Notes under the pieces: model-generated
Seen by the model: only the letters and a program-made list of their open reading frames with translations
Databases searched by the model: none
Told to the model about the DNA's origin: nothing
In this document: positions 9,888 through 19,450 of the stretch, piece by piece
Position numbering within the stretch: position 1 is the stretch's first letter
Layout of the letters: every line of letters begins with the position of its first letter
Program-made: the position numbers and the translations under genes
DNA from: Aureimonas sp. AU20
GTDB taxonomy: Bacteria > Pseudomonadota > Alphaproteobacteria > Rhizobiales > Rhizobiaceae
Assembly (NCBI RefSeq): GCF_001442755.1
Contig: NZ_CP006367.1
Location: 496,001-560,000 of the forward strand
Reading direction: 5' to 3'
DNA length: 64,000 nucleotides

Positions 9888-11129
9888 TCAGTCCCTCGGG
9901 CGCACGGTGACGGTGGGCACCACCGACATGCCGGGGCCGATCGACACGTCGGTCGGCCAATTCTCGGCGACGATCTTCACCGGCACGCGCTGCACGACCT
10001 TCACGTAGTTGCCGGTCGCGTTCTCGGCCGGCAGGAGCGAGAAGGCGGTGCCGGACCCCGGCTGCACGGAATCCACATGGCCCCGGATTTCGTGGTCGGG
10101 ATAGGCGTCGATGCGGATATCCACGGGCTGGCCGGGGCGCATGTCGGTGATCTGTGTTTCCTTGAAATTCGCGGTTACCCAGATCTCGTCGGGCACGAAC
10201 ATGGCAAGGCTCTGCCCGGCCTGGACATATTGGCCGACGGCGCCGGTCAGGCGCACGAGGCGGCCGGGCTGCGCGGCCTGGACGGTGACATAGGTGAGGT
10301 TCAACTCGGCCTGCATCTGCTGCGCCTCGGCCTCGCGCAGGTCCGCGAGCGAGGTCGCCTTCTGCGCCTGGAGAGAGCCGACCTGCTTCTGCGCGGAGAC
10401 GACGCCGGCGCGGGCGCGGGTTAGCGCCGCTTCCTGCTGTTGCAGGTTGGAGGTCTGCTGCTGCGCCGTCTGCACCGTGCCGGCGCCTGAGCGAACGAGT
10501 TCCTGCGCGCGGGCGGCTTCCTGCTTGGCGAATTCGAGGCTCGCCTGCGCCTGCTCGACCTGCGAGCGGGTTTCCTCGACCTGCGCCTGCTGGGCGGCGA
10601 TCTGCGCGTCCGCACCGTTGACGGCGGCCTGCGCGGCGGCGACGCGCGCCTTGGCCTCCGCCAGAGCGGCCTCATAGTCGCGCGGGTCGATGCGGAACAG
10701 CGTGTCGCCGACATTCACATGCTGGTTGTCCTCCACCGGAACCTCGACGATGGCCCCGGGGATCTTCGGCGAGACGGCGAACTGGCGCGAATCGACGAAG
10801 GCGTCGTCGGTGGTCTCGAAAGGATGGGAATAGACCAGCCAGTACCAATAGCCCCCGGCGCAGGCGAGCGCGACGAGGAGGACGGCGAGGAGAATGCGGA
10901 ACGGATGGCGCCTCAGGAGGGACGGGCGCTTGGCTTTAGTTTCTGCATCAGCGTCGGACTTGGACGCGTCGCTTTCCCCGGCGCCCTCGCTCCGGCCTGG
11001 CTTGGGCGCGGGATCACGCCGAGGCGGGGCGTCGCCGGTGCGGGACTCGAGATTGCCCTCGTTCCAGGGATAGCGCTCGCCTTCACCGTTCGACCTTGGC
11101 GCGGCTCCCGGCCTTTCCTCGTCCAACAT
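9888..11129 (-). CDS. emrA: HlyD/EmrA-type membrane fusion protein of a drug efflux pump
   Basis: 413 residues. A long polar N-terminus (about 80 residues) precedes one transmembrane anchor (ILLAVLLVALACAGGYWYWL). Then come a first lipoyl-like half (FVDSRQFAVSPKIPGAIVEV), an extended alpha-hairpin rich in Ala/Gln/Glu (about residues 150-270, coiled coil) and the second lipoyl and beta-barrel part. It bridges EmrB to the outer-membrane channel. The start at 11129 has GGAGGG five bases upstream. The cytoplasmic extension is longer than in Escherichia coli EmrA (about 390 residues). It is the first gene of a two-gene operon with emrB. Confidence 0.92.
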   Translation of the reverse strand: MLDEERPGAAPRSNGEGERYPWNEGNLESRTGDAPPRRDPAPKPGRSEGAGESDASKSDADAETKAKRPSLLRRHPFRILLAVLLVALACAGGYWYWLVYSHPFETTDDAFVDSRQFAVSPKIPGAIVEVPVEDNQHVNVGDTLFRIDPRDYEAALAEAKARVAAAQAAVNGADAQIAAQQAQVEETRSQVEQAQASLEFAKQEAARAQELVRSGAGTVQTAQQQTSNLQQQEAALTRARAGVVSAQKQVGSLQAQKATSLADLREAEAQQMQAELNLTYVTVQAAQPGRLVRLTGAVGQYVQAGQSLAMFVPDEIWVTANFKETQITDMRPGQPVDIRIDAYPDHEIRGHVDSVQPGSGTAFSLLPAENATGNYVKVVQRVPVKIVAENWPTDVSIGPGMSVVPTVTVRPRD

Positions 11130-11265
11130 GCCAACCCTCCGGCTCGCCTCGCGCGCTTCGCGCTCACGCCGGGATCAACTCTTCGGGAGCCTTCCTGTTC
11201 CCGCAGCGCAGTGATGCGAAGGGCCGACGAAACCCCTCAGGCCAGAAAGGCGGAAGGGTGGGGCG

Positions 11266-12564
11266 TCAGCGGTAGAGATCGGCGCGGGTCGGCGGCAGGC
11301 CGGAGGGGCCCTTGTCGCGCTTGGAGGCGAGGGTCTGGTTGATCATCACCGTGCCGCGCTCGAAGGCCAGGGCGCAGCCGGCGAGATAGAGCAGCCAGAG
11401 CCGCGCCTGCGGCTCGCCGACCTCGGCCACCGCTTCGTCCATTCGCGCCTGGAGGCGCTGCGCCCAGAGCCGGCAGGTGCGCCCGTAATGCTCGCGCCAG
11501 TTCTCGACGTCGTGCACCTCGAACCGGTTCGCCTCCAGTTTCTGGAGCGAATGGCCGATCCAGTCGAGCTCGCCGCCGGGGAAGATGTAGCGGGTGAGCG
11601 CGCGGTATTCGCGCGAGCCCTTGGTGAAGGTCTTGAAATCCTTCTTCGCGGGCCGGGCGATCGTGTGGTGGAGATAAAGGCCGCGCGGGCGCAGCAGCCG
11701 CTTCACCGCGCCGAAATAGGCGTCGTGGTTGGCAAAGCCGACATGCTCGAACATGCCGATGGAGGAGATCTTGTCGAAGGTCCCCGTCAGCTCCTGAAAC
11801 GGTTTCAGCTCGATCGTGATCCGATCCTCTAGGCCGGCGGCTCGCACGCGCTCCGAGGCGAGGTCGAACTGCGCCTGGCTGAGCGTCACGCCATGGCCGG
11901 TAACGCCATAGGTCTGGGCCGCGTGAATCAGCAGCGCGCCCCAGCCGCAGCCGATGTCGAGCATCCGCTCGCCCGGCTGGAGCCGCAGCTTGCGGCAGAT
12001 CATGTCGAGCTTGTCGCGCTGGGCGCGGTCGATATCGTCGTGCCACTCGGTGAAATAGGCGCAGGAATAGACCATGCGCTCGTCCAGAAAGAGGCCGTAG
12101 AAGCGGTTCGACACGTCGTAGTGAAACTGGATCGCCGCCTTGGTGGAGCCGCTGGCCCCGGCATCGGCGCCGACCTTCGCCTCGTCCGCCTCGGCCTTGG
12201 CGAGCTTGCGCAAGGAAAGAAGCGCCGGCAGCGCCTTGGCGAGGCGCCACTTGTCGAGCCGCTTGAGCACGCCCCGCGAGCTCGTTCCCGAGCGCGCCTC
12301 GGCGATGTCGAAGATCGTGCCGTCCTCGATGTCGAGGCTCTTGTCCATCCACAGCGCCACCAGCGTGTCGATCCGTGGGCGGAAGGCGAGGCGGGCGAGG
12401 GTGGTGGCGCTGCGGATGGTCAGAACCGGGCCGCTGGCCGGCCCGATGCGCTCGCCCGTCCACAGGCGGACGGCAAAGCCCGGCGCAAGCGCCTCGACGG
12501 CCTGTCGAACCACGTCCGCCAGCTTGGCTTCGGCAATGTGCGTGCGGGAGGAGGAAGACGTCAT
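11266..12564 (-). CDS. cfa: cyclopropane-fatty-acyl-phospholipid synthase
   Basis: 432 residues, family-typical. It transfers a methylene group from S-adenosylmethionine to cis double bonds of membrane phospholipids, a stationary-phase and acid-stress modification. Visible: an N-terminal lipid-binding domain, the YDVSNRFYGLFLDERMVYSC motif at the domain junction, the SAM site MLDIGCGWGALLIHAA, and the conserved SIGMFEHVG segment. A parS sequence lies 13 bases upstream of the start codon, so its promoter region overlaps a ParB-loading site. It is followed at the 3' end by a gap of about 135 bases before emrA. Confidence 0.93.
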   Translation of the reverse strand: MTSSSSRTHIAEAKLADVVRQAVEALAPGFAVRLWTGERIGPASGPVLTIRSATTLARLAFRPRIDTLVALWMDKSLDIEDGTIFDIAEARSGTSSRGVLKRLDKWRLAKALPALLSLRKLAKAEADEAKVGADAGASGSTKAAIQFHYDVSNRFYGLFLDERMVYSCAYFTEWHDDIDRAQRDKLDMICRKLRLQPGERMLDIGCGWGALLIHAAQTYGVTGHGVTLSQAQFDLASERVRAAGLEDRITIELKPFQELTGTFDKISSIGMFEHVGFANHDAYFGAVKRLLRPRGLYLHHTIARPAKKDFKTFTKGSREYRALTRYIFPGGELDWIGHSLQKLEANRFEVHDVENWREHYGRTCRLWAQRLQARMDEAVAEVGEPQARLWLLYLAGCALAFERGTVMINQTLASKRDKGPSGLPPTRADLYR

Positions 12565-12576
12565 GCGGGTCCCCGG

Positions 12577-12592
12577 TGTTTCACGTGAAACC
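12577..12592. other. parS-like ParB-binding site 1
   Basis: TGTTTCACGTGAAACC contains the complete 14-bp palindrome GTTTCACGTGAAAC (12578-12591), the core of the near-universal bacterial chromosomal parS. It is intergenic, just upstream of cfa. Confidence 0.85.
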
Positions 12593-12634
12593 TTCTAGCC
12601 CTGCTCGTGCGATGGAACCAGCCGTTCTCACGCA

Positions 12635-12955
12635 TCATGCGGGCGTCCAGACCTTCATCAAGACGAGACCGCCGAGAATGAGTAGGGCAGCCAGAAGCCG
12701 CATCGGATTGGCGCTTTCGCCAAGCACGAGAATGCCGACCAGAAAGGCGCCGAGCGCGCCGATGCCGGTCCAGATCGCATAGGCCGTGCCGAGCGGCAGG
12801 CTGCGCATGGCCAGCGACAGGAGCGCGAAGCTTGCCGCCATGAGCGCGAAGGTCAGGAGCGTCGGCCCGAGGCGCGAGAACCCGTCCGACTGTTTCATGG
12901 AGAAAGCCCAGCCGACTTCCAGAAGGCCGGCGACGAGAAGAAGGAGATAGGCCAT
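12635..12955 (-). CDS. small multidrug resistance (SMR) family transporter, SugE/Gdx-like
   Basis: 106 residues and four transmembrane helices, the SMR design. The essential membrane-embedded carboxylate is Glu13 in the first helix (LLLVAGLLEVGWAF). The SLAMRSLPLGTAYAIWTGIG segment is the conserved helix 3 signature; the AIWTGIG form is closer to SugE/Gdx guanidinium exporters than to EmrE. It acts as an antiparallel or paired dimer exchanging protons for cations. I start at the ATG at 12955, since the upstream in-frame extension is proline/arginine-rich and not SMR-like. It is on the same strand as cfa but 70 bases upstream, with parS between them. Confidence 0.88.
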   Translation of the reverse strand: MAYLLLLVAGLLEVGWAFSMKQSDGFSRLGPTLLTFALMAASFALLSLAMRSLPLGTAYAIWTGIGALGAFLVGILVLGESANPMRLLAALLILGGLVLMKVWTPA

Positions 12956-13261
12956 GGGAGGACCCTTTCTGAAAAGGCCGGGTCGTCCCGAGCGGATCAG
13001 CCGTCCCGGCCGAGGCCGGGCGGGAAGGGGCGTCCCTTCGTGGCCAAGAGGTAGCGATCGGGGCGGGGGAGGCAAGGGCGGGGAGGGAGGGAAGGGGCAG
13101 GGTCTGGTCCCCCCGATAGAACGGTGCGTCTTCCAACGAGAGCGATGCCGCCATTCACGGGACGGCGTTTCGCAAGGTGCGCCTCAGCGTCTACGTGATG
13201 CCTGGCGTGTCTCGGCGAAGATGTGCCTTTGGTCGGGACGCGTTGGTAGGGGTCCGCACGG
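12956..13261. other. intergenic region upstream of the SMR gene
   Basis: Purine-rich DNA around 13030-13100 and no supported gene. It leads into the repeat block at 13262. Confidence 0.5.
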
Positions 13262-13488
13262 AGCTATGGTCCATCACTGCCTCTACGTCTTCGCTAGGGG
13301 GCAAGACGTGTCGCGCAGGCGGATCAGACCTGCGTAGACGCATCCGAAGTTTCGCTTTTCCGCTTGGATGGTTGCCGATCCTTGCCGCTGCGCCCTCTCA
13401 TCCCGAAGCGACGCGCCTCGTAACATCCCACATCTCGCGCCCGCTCTTCGCTCGCTAATTCTCAAAGAGGTTCCAGAGCAGTCAGGCG
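13262..13488 (+). repeat. copy of the dispersed intergenic element (copy C)
   Basis: It matches the element at 19088-19323 in the same order: a GGGCAAGACGTGTCGCGCAG stretch near 13300, a TTGCCGATCCTTGCCGCTGC stretch near 13371 (four mismatches to the central 27-base core) and a right-end-like CAAAGAGGTTCCAGAGC near 13464. The terminal repeats are decayed. Confidence 0.6.
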
Positions 13489-14055
13489 AGATGTTCGGCG
13501 TTGGTTGGAAGAGAAGGCGGCAAGTGCGCGGCAACCCTTGCCCGTCGGCATTCTGCGGCAGGTAGGCTAACCGCTTTTTCGACCCCTTCCTTTGGGACCC
13601 AGCTTCGAGCGAGGGGCGAATAGCGAAGCGTGGTGGCTTCGAAAGCCGATCCTCACGCCCGACTCCGCTGGCAGCTTCTCCACCGCAAGGCGAACGTGAG
13701 CGGCGAGGCCGGGAAGCGGCGCGATCGCCTCGCACCTAGCGAAGCGCCCTCTTTGCCGGCGACTTTCCAAACAGGTTCTGGGGGCGTTAGGCGAGGTGTT
13801 TGTCTTGGGCAGGAGAGGGCGGCGGCATGCGCGCGGCAAGTTCCTCGCGCGGCAGCAGTCTACGGCAGGCAGGCTAACCGCTCTTTTGGCCCCTCCCTCT
13901 CGGACCCAGCGTCGAGCGAGGGGCGTATAGCGAAGCGTGGCGGTTTCGAAAGCCGATCCTCGCATTCGATTCCTCTAGCAGTTTTCCGCTGCATGCTGGA
14001 CGTGAGCGGCAAGAGCCGAGAGCGGCCCGATCGTCTCACACCCAGCGAGGCGCCC
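13456..14055 (+). repeat. diverged tandem duplication, two units of about 306 bases
   Basis: Bases 13456-13761 repeat as 13762-14068 with an offset of 306-307. Anchors are GGCTAACCGCT at 13565 and 13872, CGAAGCGTGG at 13624 and 13931, CTTCGAAAGCCGATCCTC/GTTTCGAAAGCCGATCCTC, and ACGTGAGCGGC near 13695 and 14001. Identity is roughly four bases in five where checked. The second unit ends at the nuclease gene. Neither unit has a convincing coding frame. Confidence 0.75.
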
Positions 14056-14535
14056 TCAGCCCCTGGTCGGCAGCGCCTGTTTCAAGGCGCCGACCGTCGC
14101 GCACCAGTTGCGGCGCCGTCCGCCGTCATAGGCGTCCACCAGCCCTTCGCGCAGGAGCCGCGTGGCGATGTCGGGCTCGGTCGGGCTTGAGAGATCGGCC
14201 AGGACCCGGCCGAAATACTTGTCGCCGGAAATGCGGCGGAGCTGTACCGGGCCATCGCCGACAAGGGCGGCGAGACGCTCGCGCGCCTGCCAGGCGCTGG
14301 TCCGTTCCGCCTCGCATTGGCCCCGGAGCTCGGGCGCGTCGACATTGCGCAGGCGCACCGCGACGGTCACGCTTTGGAGCGGCCAGATATAGGCCTCGAC
14401 CTCCACCGTGTCCCCGTCGCGAACCTTGATTACCCGCGCCGTGACCGGCCCCGCGATCTCGCGCGGCGGCGTTTCCTCGTCGGCGGCGAGGGCGGGCGTG
14501 AGACCGAGAAAGAGAACGAGGCAGACCAATCGCAT
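14056..14535 (-). CDS. secreted thermonuclease-family (SNase-like) protein
   Basis: 159 residues: a signal peptide (MRLVCLVLFLGLTPALA, cleavage likely after ALA) and one staphylococcal-nuclease-like OB domain. Catalytic positions are recognisable: DGDTVEVE, the arginine and acidic residue in VRLRNVDAPELRGQCEAE, and YFGRVLADL with the second catalytic arginine. It would be periplasmic or extracellular and cut DNA or RNA with Ca2+. The start at 14535 is supported by AGGAG eight bases upstream. Its last codons run into the tandem duplication, so the C-terminus may have been shaped by that event. Confidence 0.85.
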   Translation of the reverse strand: MRLVCLVLFLGLTPALAADEETPPREIAGPVTARVIKVRDGDTVEVEAYIWPLQSVTVAVRLRNVDAPELRGQCEAERTSAWQARERLAALVGDGPVQLRRISGDKYFGRVLADLSSPTEPDIATRLLREGLVDAYDGGRRRNWCATVGALKQALPTRG

Positions 14536-15159
14536 GGAAGCGCTCCTAAGCCCCAAAGATTAAATTCCTATTCTCAAACGTTTAAGGTCGGGTTCGTCTT
14601 CCTCAATAGGCTTCGAAAGAGAGCACATAGAGGTCGAAGGGGTTTGCGCCATCTGCCACATTGGGTGGCCGCGCAAACCATCGCACCTGATAGCCGTAAG
14701 CCAGCCCGGAAGTGGTTTGACCGGCGTCGGCTCCTCGTGAGTGCAGGCCTCGCGCCCATGGCTAAGACGCCTGCCCCATTCACCGATCTCTCCCGGCCCG
14801 CTGGAGCCGTCCCGCCCCATTACAAAGCGCCAATCAGCAAGCGCTCGGCCGGCGTCCCTATCGCAGATGCTCTTACGATCGACGCTCCGGGAAATTGCAT
14901 CACCCTGGGACATCGCCGGCTTTCCCGGACGAGCTATGAGCAGCGAGGCGGACGCCACCTCTGCTACGGCGCCCGCTTGAAATTCAATCTGTCCCTTGGG
15001 GGCTTTCGTCGCTCATATCCCTGCCCTTGAAGTCATCGCAGTCAGGCGCGAACGCCTGTCGTCTCCTCGTCGCCCAACTCTGAACGCTCTCTCAGGAAAC
15101 CGCCCTACCGAGGGGAAGGCCGCGTCCGCTCCCCGGCAACCCGTGCGACTAGCCGCCGA
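14536..15159. other. 624-base intergenic region with a repeat end
   Basis: No convincing gene. Bases 14594-14635 (GGGTTCGTCTTCCTC... then AATAGGCTTCGAAAG) resemble the right end of the dispersed element. Several arginine-rich open frames exist on both strands, but they have no ribosome-binding site or recognisable domain. Confidence 0.5.
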
Positions 15160-15366
15160 TCAAAAGTCCGAGATAATGCCGTTCTTTTCCCAGTCGCCGT
15201 AGCGGGCCGGCTCGGCGCCGCCGCGCCCGCCTTGTTCGGGCGGCCGCTCGCTGCTGTTCAGCTTTTCCGCCTCGCCGCGCGCCCGGCGCGCCTCGGCCTC
15301 CGCCAGCGCCCGCTGCGCGGCGGGGGAAAGAACGCGCTCCTGCGTTCGGTCGGCTTCGTTGGTCAT
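15160..15366 (-). CDS. DUF1674 / SDHAF4-like succinate dehydrogenase assembly factor
   Basis: 68 residues. The C-terminal signature [20 protein letters not shown] is the DUF1674 (Sdh8/SDHAF4) motif. Eukaryotic relatives bind flavinylated SdhA and promote complex II assembly; a similar chaperone role is inferred here. The N-terminal half is charged and Ala/Arg-rich. The start MTNEADRTQ at 15366 is set by GAGGAG nine bases upstream. It is divergent from htpX, an arrangement common in Hyphomicrobiales. Confidence 0.85.
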   Translation of the reverse strand: MTNEADRTQERVLSPAAQRALAEAEARRARGEAEKLNSSERPPEQGGRGGAEPARYGDWEKNGIISDF

Positions 15367-15536
15367 CGCAGGGGCTCCTCGTGGGCGGGAAGGCTGGCCT
15401 CCTCGGCCGGCGCGCTTCGTTGACGGGCCGGCAGGTCGGCCCCACATCCTATGCCGTGGCAGATCGGTCGAAACGGCGCCGACCGCAAGCCCCCAATGGA
15501 TTTCACGGCGCGCCGGGGCGAGGAACGATCCGACCC

Positions 15537-16514
15537 ATGAACCAGATCAAGACGGCCATGCTGCTTGCCGGGATGACCGCCCTTTTCATGGGCGTCGGCT
15601 TCCTGCTCGGCGGGCGCGGCGGCATGATGATCGCCTTCCTGTTCGCGCTCGCCACCAATCTCTTTTCTTACTGGAACGCCGACAAGCTGGTGCTGCGCAT
15701 GTACGACGCGCACGAGGTGGACGAGCGCACCGCGCCCGATCTTTACCGCATGGTGGCGGTCCTGTCCGAGCGTGCCGGCCTGCCCATGCCCCGCGTCTAT
15801 CTCATCGAGAACGACCAGCCCAACGCCTTCGCCACCGGCCGCAATCCGCAAAACGCGGCGGTGGCCGCGACGACCGGTCTTCTGGCTCGCCTGACGCCGG
15901 ACGAGGTGGCCGGGGTCATGGCGCACGAGCTCGCCCATGTGCAGAACCGCGACACGCTGACCATGACCGTCACCGCGACACTGGCCGGCGCGATCTCCAT
16001 GCTCGGGAATTTCGCCTTCTTCTTCGGCGGCCACCGCGAGAACAACAATCCGCTGGGCCTGATCGGCATCCTGGTGGCGACGCTGGTCGCGCCCTTCGCG
16101 GCGATGATCGTGCAGATGGCGATCTCGCGCACGCGCGAATATTCCGCCGACCGGCGCGGCGCGGAAATCTGCGGCAACCCTCGCGCGCTCGCCTCGGCCC
16201 TGGCCAAGATCGCCGGCTCGGCGGGGCACAGCGTCAACATAGAGGCCGAGCGCAATCCCGCGACCGCGCATATGTTCATCGTCAACCCGCTGAACGGGCA
16301 GCGCATGGACAGTCTCTTCTCCACCCATCCGGACACGCAGAACCGGATCGACGCGCTTCTGACGATGGAAGGCGAGGGCGGCTTTTCCGGTGGCTTCATC
16401 CCGCCCGCCGCCGCCGCGCCCCGGCGCGTGGCCCGTTCGGGACCCTGGGGCCGGGGCTCCGTGCCGCCGCACGGCGGCTCGAGCGGCGCTGGCGGGCCGG
16501 GGCCTTGGGGCTGA
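15537..16514 (+). CDS. htpX: membrane zinc metalloprotease HtpX
   Basis: 325 residues. Two N-terminal membrane helices, the zinc motif [10 protein letters not shown] (HExxH) near residue 130, two further helices, and the third ligand region [15 protein letters not shown] (E in EYSAD). HtpX degrades misfolded membrane proteins with FtsH. The C-terminal 45 residues are Gly/Pro/Ala-rich and extend beyond Escherichia coli HtpX, as in other alphaproteobacteria. The start ATG 15537 follows a GAGGAACGATC stretch. It converges on nhaA with nine bases between the stops. Confidence 0.93.
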   Translation: MNQIKTAMLLAGMTALFMGVGFLLGGRGGMMIAFLFALATNLFSYWNADKLVLRMYDAHEVDERTAPDLYRMVAVLSERAGLPMPRVYLIENDQPNAFATGRNPQNAAVAATTGLLARLTPDEVAGVMAHELAHVQNRDTLTMTVTATLAGAISMLGNFAFFFGGHRENNNPLGLIGILVATLVAPFAAMIVQMAISRTREYSADRRGAEICGNPRALASALAKIAGSAGHSVNIEAERNPATAHMFIVNPLNGQRMDSLFSTHPDTQNRIDALLTMEGEGGFSGGFIPPAAAAPRRVARSGPWGRGSVPPHGGSSGAGGPGPWG

Positions 16515-16523
16515 GAAGGTGCC

Positions 16524-17738
16524 TTAAGCTGCCCGCAGGCGCGTCGGCACTAGCCGCAGCACCAGCGCGCCGAGGCACCCCGAGGTGAGCGATCCGAGAA
16601 GCACGCCGAGCTTCACCTCGTCCTGCAGCGTGGGCGAGGTGGGAAAGGCGAGAAGGCCGATGAAAAGGCTCATGGTGAAGCCGATGCCGCAGAGGAGCGC
16701 CACGCCATAGACTTGCGCCCAGGTGGCGCGCTCGGGCACGCTGGCCCAGCCCGCGGAGACGGCAAGGCGCACCATGGCGAAGACGCCGATCTGCTTGCCG
16801 AGAAACAGCCCCGCCGCGATGCCGAGGGGAACGGGGTCGAGCAGCGCGGCCGGGGAGAAGCCGGCAAAGGACACGCCCGCATTGGCGAAGCCGAAGAGCG
16901 GCACGATCAGGAAGGCGACCGTGGGCTGGATCGCGTGTTCCAGCCGGAGAAGCGGCGGGGCCTCGCGCTGCAGGCCGGGTGCCGCCACCCTGAGTGGAAT
17001 GGCGAGCGCCAGCAAGACGCCCGCCAGCGTCGCGTGGACGCCCGACAGGAAGACCAGCGCCCAGAGAACCGCGCCGAGCGCGAGATAGGGCGCGAGATGC
17101 GTGACGCCGCGCCGGTTGAGAAGCGCGAGCAGCACGACCACGCCGCCCGCGCCGGCCAGCGCGAGAAGGTCGAGTTCGGCGGTGTAGAAGAGCGCGATGA
17201 TGAGAACCGCGCCGAGATCGTCGAGGATCGCTAGTGCCGCCAGGAAGACCTTCAGCGACGGCGGCACGCGCGAGCCGATGAGCGACAGGACGCCGAGCGC
17301 GAAGGCGATGTCGGTTGCCGCCGGAATGGCCCATCCGCCCCGGCTCTCCGGCGAGGCGGCGTTGAAAGCGAGATAGATCAGCGCCGGCATTGCCATGCCG
17401 CCGAGCGCGGCCAGCCCCGGCAGAACGCGCGCCTGCCAGCTGGCAAGCTGCCCGCCCAGCACCTCCCGCTTGATCTCCAGCCCGACCAGCAGGAAGAACA
17501 GCGCCATCAAGGCGTCGTTGATCCAATGAAGCAGCGACAGCCCGCCGAGATCAGCATGGAGCGCCGCGAAATAAACCGGCGCCAGCGGCGAGTTGGCCAC
17601 CACCAGCGCCAGCGCCGCCGCCGCCATCAGCACCAAGCCCGCCGCGCTTTCGCTTGCCAGGAAGCGCGAGAGCGCACCGGCGGGGTGCGGCGCGGCTGGG
17701 GGCGGCATACGTGGTTGAGACGGATCGCGCGAGGACAT
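16524..17738 (-). CDS. nhaA: Na+/H+ antiporter NhaA
   Basis: 404 residues, 11-12 helices. The pair of transport aspartates (Asp163/Asp164 in Escherichia coli) is visible as [37 protein letters not shown] and the [20 protein letters not shown] block are further NhaA signatures. It exchanges protons for sodium or lithium across the inner membrane for pH and salt homeostasis. I start at ATG 17738 (MSSRDPSQP), which has GGGAAGG seven bases upstream; an upstream ATG at 17771 would add 11 residues without a better site. No nhaR-type regulator is adjacent. Confidence 0.93.
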   Translation of the reverse strand: MSSRDPSQPRMPPPAAPHPAGALSRFLASESAAGLVLMAAAALALVVANSPLAPVYFAALHADLGGLSLLHWINDALMALFFLLVGLEIKREVLGGQLASWQARVLPGLAALGGMAMPALIYLAFNAASPESRGGWAIPAATDIAFALGVLSLIGSRVPPSLKVFLAALAILDDLGAVLIIALFYTAELDLLALAGAGGVVVLLALLNRRGVTHLAPYLALGAVLWALVFLSGVHATLAGVLLALAIPLRVAAPGLQREAPPLLRLEHAIQPTVAFLIVPLFGFANAGVSFAGFSPAALLDPVPLGIAAGLFLGKQIGVFAMVRLAVSAGWASVPERATWAQVYGVALLCGIGFTMSLFIGLLAFPTSPTLQDEVKLGVLLGSLTSGCLGALVLRLVPTRLRAA

Positions 17739-17896
17739 GGCTTCGCCTTCCCTAAGGACGGAATGAATCAAGTCTCCGTCGGTTTAGGGAAGCCCAAGGC
17801 GCACGCAGCACACGCCCTTGGGATGACACATAGGAAGACCGGCCGGCCATGGCCAGACTGATCGAGTCCGATCGTCGCGCCGGCTCGCCCGCGCCC

Positions 17897-18379
17897 TCAG
17901 GTGCTGGCCAACTCGCGGCCTTCCATCCGGCGTCGGGCGGGTTCGGCGTGGTGCAGATGGACCGCCAGCGTGTCCCACGGCAACGGGACGCCGATCTGGC
18001 CGAGGATGCGGGCGACCTCGCCACGATGCACCGCGCCATGGAGCAGGACATGGGCCAGCATTTCCTCGCGCGTCATGCAGCCCTTGTCGCCATCCGAGAA
18101 GGTGAAGCAGACCGGCTCCCTCAGCCTGTCGCGGTCCACGCCTGCCACATAGGCGAGATACCATTGGTGCTTCCGCTCCGTGGCCTCGCTGAGGGCACTG
18201 AGCGCCGGCACCGGGTCCGACCGATCCCGCTGGATGCCGGATCGCCCTCGCGCTGAGCCTGGGTCAGAGGGCGATGCCGCTCCATGCCATGCTCCCCGTG
18301 GTCCCCTCTGTTTCCTGTTGGCCCGCGCGCCGGCGTCTCGACCAATCTCCGTTCGGCGACCGCTTCCCCGCCGTCGCAT
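17897..18379 (-). pseudogene. truncated DinB-family protein
   Basis: The C-terminal half is clearly DinB-like: SEATERKHQWYLAYVAGVDR, then CFTFSDGDKGCMTREEML and AHVLLHGAVHRGEVARILGQ, which holds two of the three metal-binding histidines. The first 50-55 residues are arginine/serine-rich and unlike the family, which normally begins with a four-helix bundle segment containing the first histidine (LNHLL). I see no replacement N-terminus in the other two minus-strand frames. DinB proteins are metal-dependent thiol S-transferase-like enzymes. A 5' deletion or frameshift is the simplest reading; a divergent intact gene is possible. Confidence 0.55.
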
Positions 18380-18402
18380 TCGCCACGGCGGGGCGCGTAC
18401 TC

Positions 18403-18912
18403 TCAGCCCTCGCGCGGTTCTTCCAAGAGAGCGGGCGTGTCGGCGGCGCCCATGGCGCGGGCGGCAGCGAGCGCGGTGAGGCCTTCGGGCGTCTGGCGCG
18501 AGGGGTCGGCGCCATGCTCGAGGAAAAGGCGCACGAGCGCGACGCGGTTGAACATGGCGGCCATCATCAGCGGCGTGCGCCCGTCCGGCCCCGCCGCGTC
18601 GACCGCCGCGCCGCCCTCTAGGAGGGCCTGCGCGGTGGCCGCGTCGCCCTTGAAGGCGGTGCCGGCCAGCGGCGTCTGGCCCCGGTCGTTGGCGCGGTCC
18701 GGGTCGGCGCCGTGGCGCAGGAGCAGCGCGGCGAGTTCGGTGTGGCCGTGATAGCTCGCCAGCATCAGGAGCGTGTCGCCCTTGTCGTTGCAGAGATCGG
18801 CCGGCAGGCCATGCGCCAGCGCCCCTTCCAGCGTCGCGGCGTCGCCCTCCCGCGCAGCCTGGAACAGCCGGCCGGCCAGGGCCAGCGTCTCGTCGTCAAA
18901 GTCCGGTTCCAT
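18403..18912 (-). CDS. ankyrin repeat protein
   Basis: 169 residues with about four ankyrin repeats of 33 residues: for example DKGDTLLMLASYHGHTELAA, DRGQTPLAGTAFKGDAATAQ and DGRTPLMMAAMFNRVALVRL, each with the TPL and helix-turn-helix pattern. It has no signal peptide or membrane segment, so it is cytoplasmic and acts by protein-protein binding; the partner is unknown. The start at 18912 (MEPDFDDETLAL) has AAGGGACAGG upstream. It is on the same strand as the DinB remnant, 23 bases apart. Confidence 0.88.
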   Translation of the reverse strand: MEPDFDDETLALAGRLFQAAREGDAATLEGALAHGLPADLCNDKGDTLLMLASYHGHTELAALLLRHGADPDRANDRGQTPLAGTAFKGDAATAQALLEGGAAVDAAGPDGRTPLMMAAMFNRVALVRLFLEHGADPSRQTPEGLTALAAARAMGAADTPALLEEPREG

Positions 18913-19087
18913 GCCCTGTCCCTTCCCGGTTTTTCGCAAGCAGTCCTCATTATGGAGCGGGCCGCGCCGTCCGCCCGCCCAAACCGCGCTTCGCGCGCTT
19001 TGGCAAGGGGGCGTTGAAAGGCGAGTGTGCATGCGTCGATCAGCGCCGTGTCTGAAACGCGGCCGCGAGACGCGCCATTGGACCTTC

Positions 19088-19323
19088 GAGACTGTTTGAC
19101 AACCCGGGCGGGTCGGTCCGCAGACGCATTTCCGCCGTCGCCCCAGGGCGAGACATGCCGCGCAGGCGCGGCAGTGCTGCGCAAGCGCATCAGATGTCTC
19201 GTCCGTCCGCATGGACCGTTGCCAATCCTCGCCGATGCGCCCTTACATCACTCAAGTTTGGCGGCTCTCGAACATCAAAAAATCACTTGGCGGGCCTCCG
19301 CCGTCGGGTCGTCAAACAGTCTC
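19088..19323. repeat. MITE-like element with 13-bp terminal inverted repeats (copy A, best preserved)
   Basis: The 236-base segment begins GAGACTGTTTGAC (19088-19100) and ends GTCAAACAGTCTC (19311-19323), a perfect inverted pair that extends with about two mismatches to 20 bases. It has no coding capacity. Its interior holds a 27-base core (19217-19243) that is identical in the copy near 58.1 kb. Flanking target-site duplication was not obvious. It lies between the ankyrin gene and rsmB. Confidence 0.75.
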
Positions 19324-19450
19324 TCAGGGCATGACGCTCGGGCAGAGGATCGCCGACAACTCTCCCGGCCGGCCGCGAGGGCAGGGCGGTGCGGCCTTCC
19401 GTCCTGCCGCGCTCTTGCTCCCGGCCGCGCTCTTGCCCATAGACTGGCCG

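Noticed and set aside
13567..13965. A minus-strand 132-codon ORF in the tandem duplication
   Set aside because: Composed of the repeated unit read in two phases, with no ribosome-binding site or domain; better explained by the duplication.
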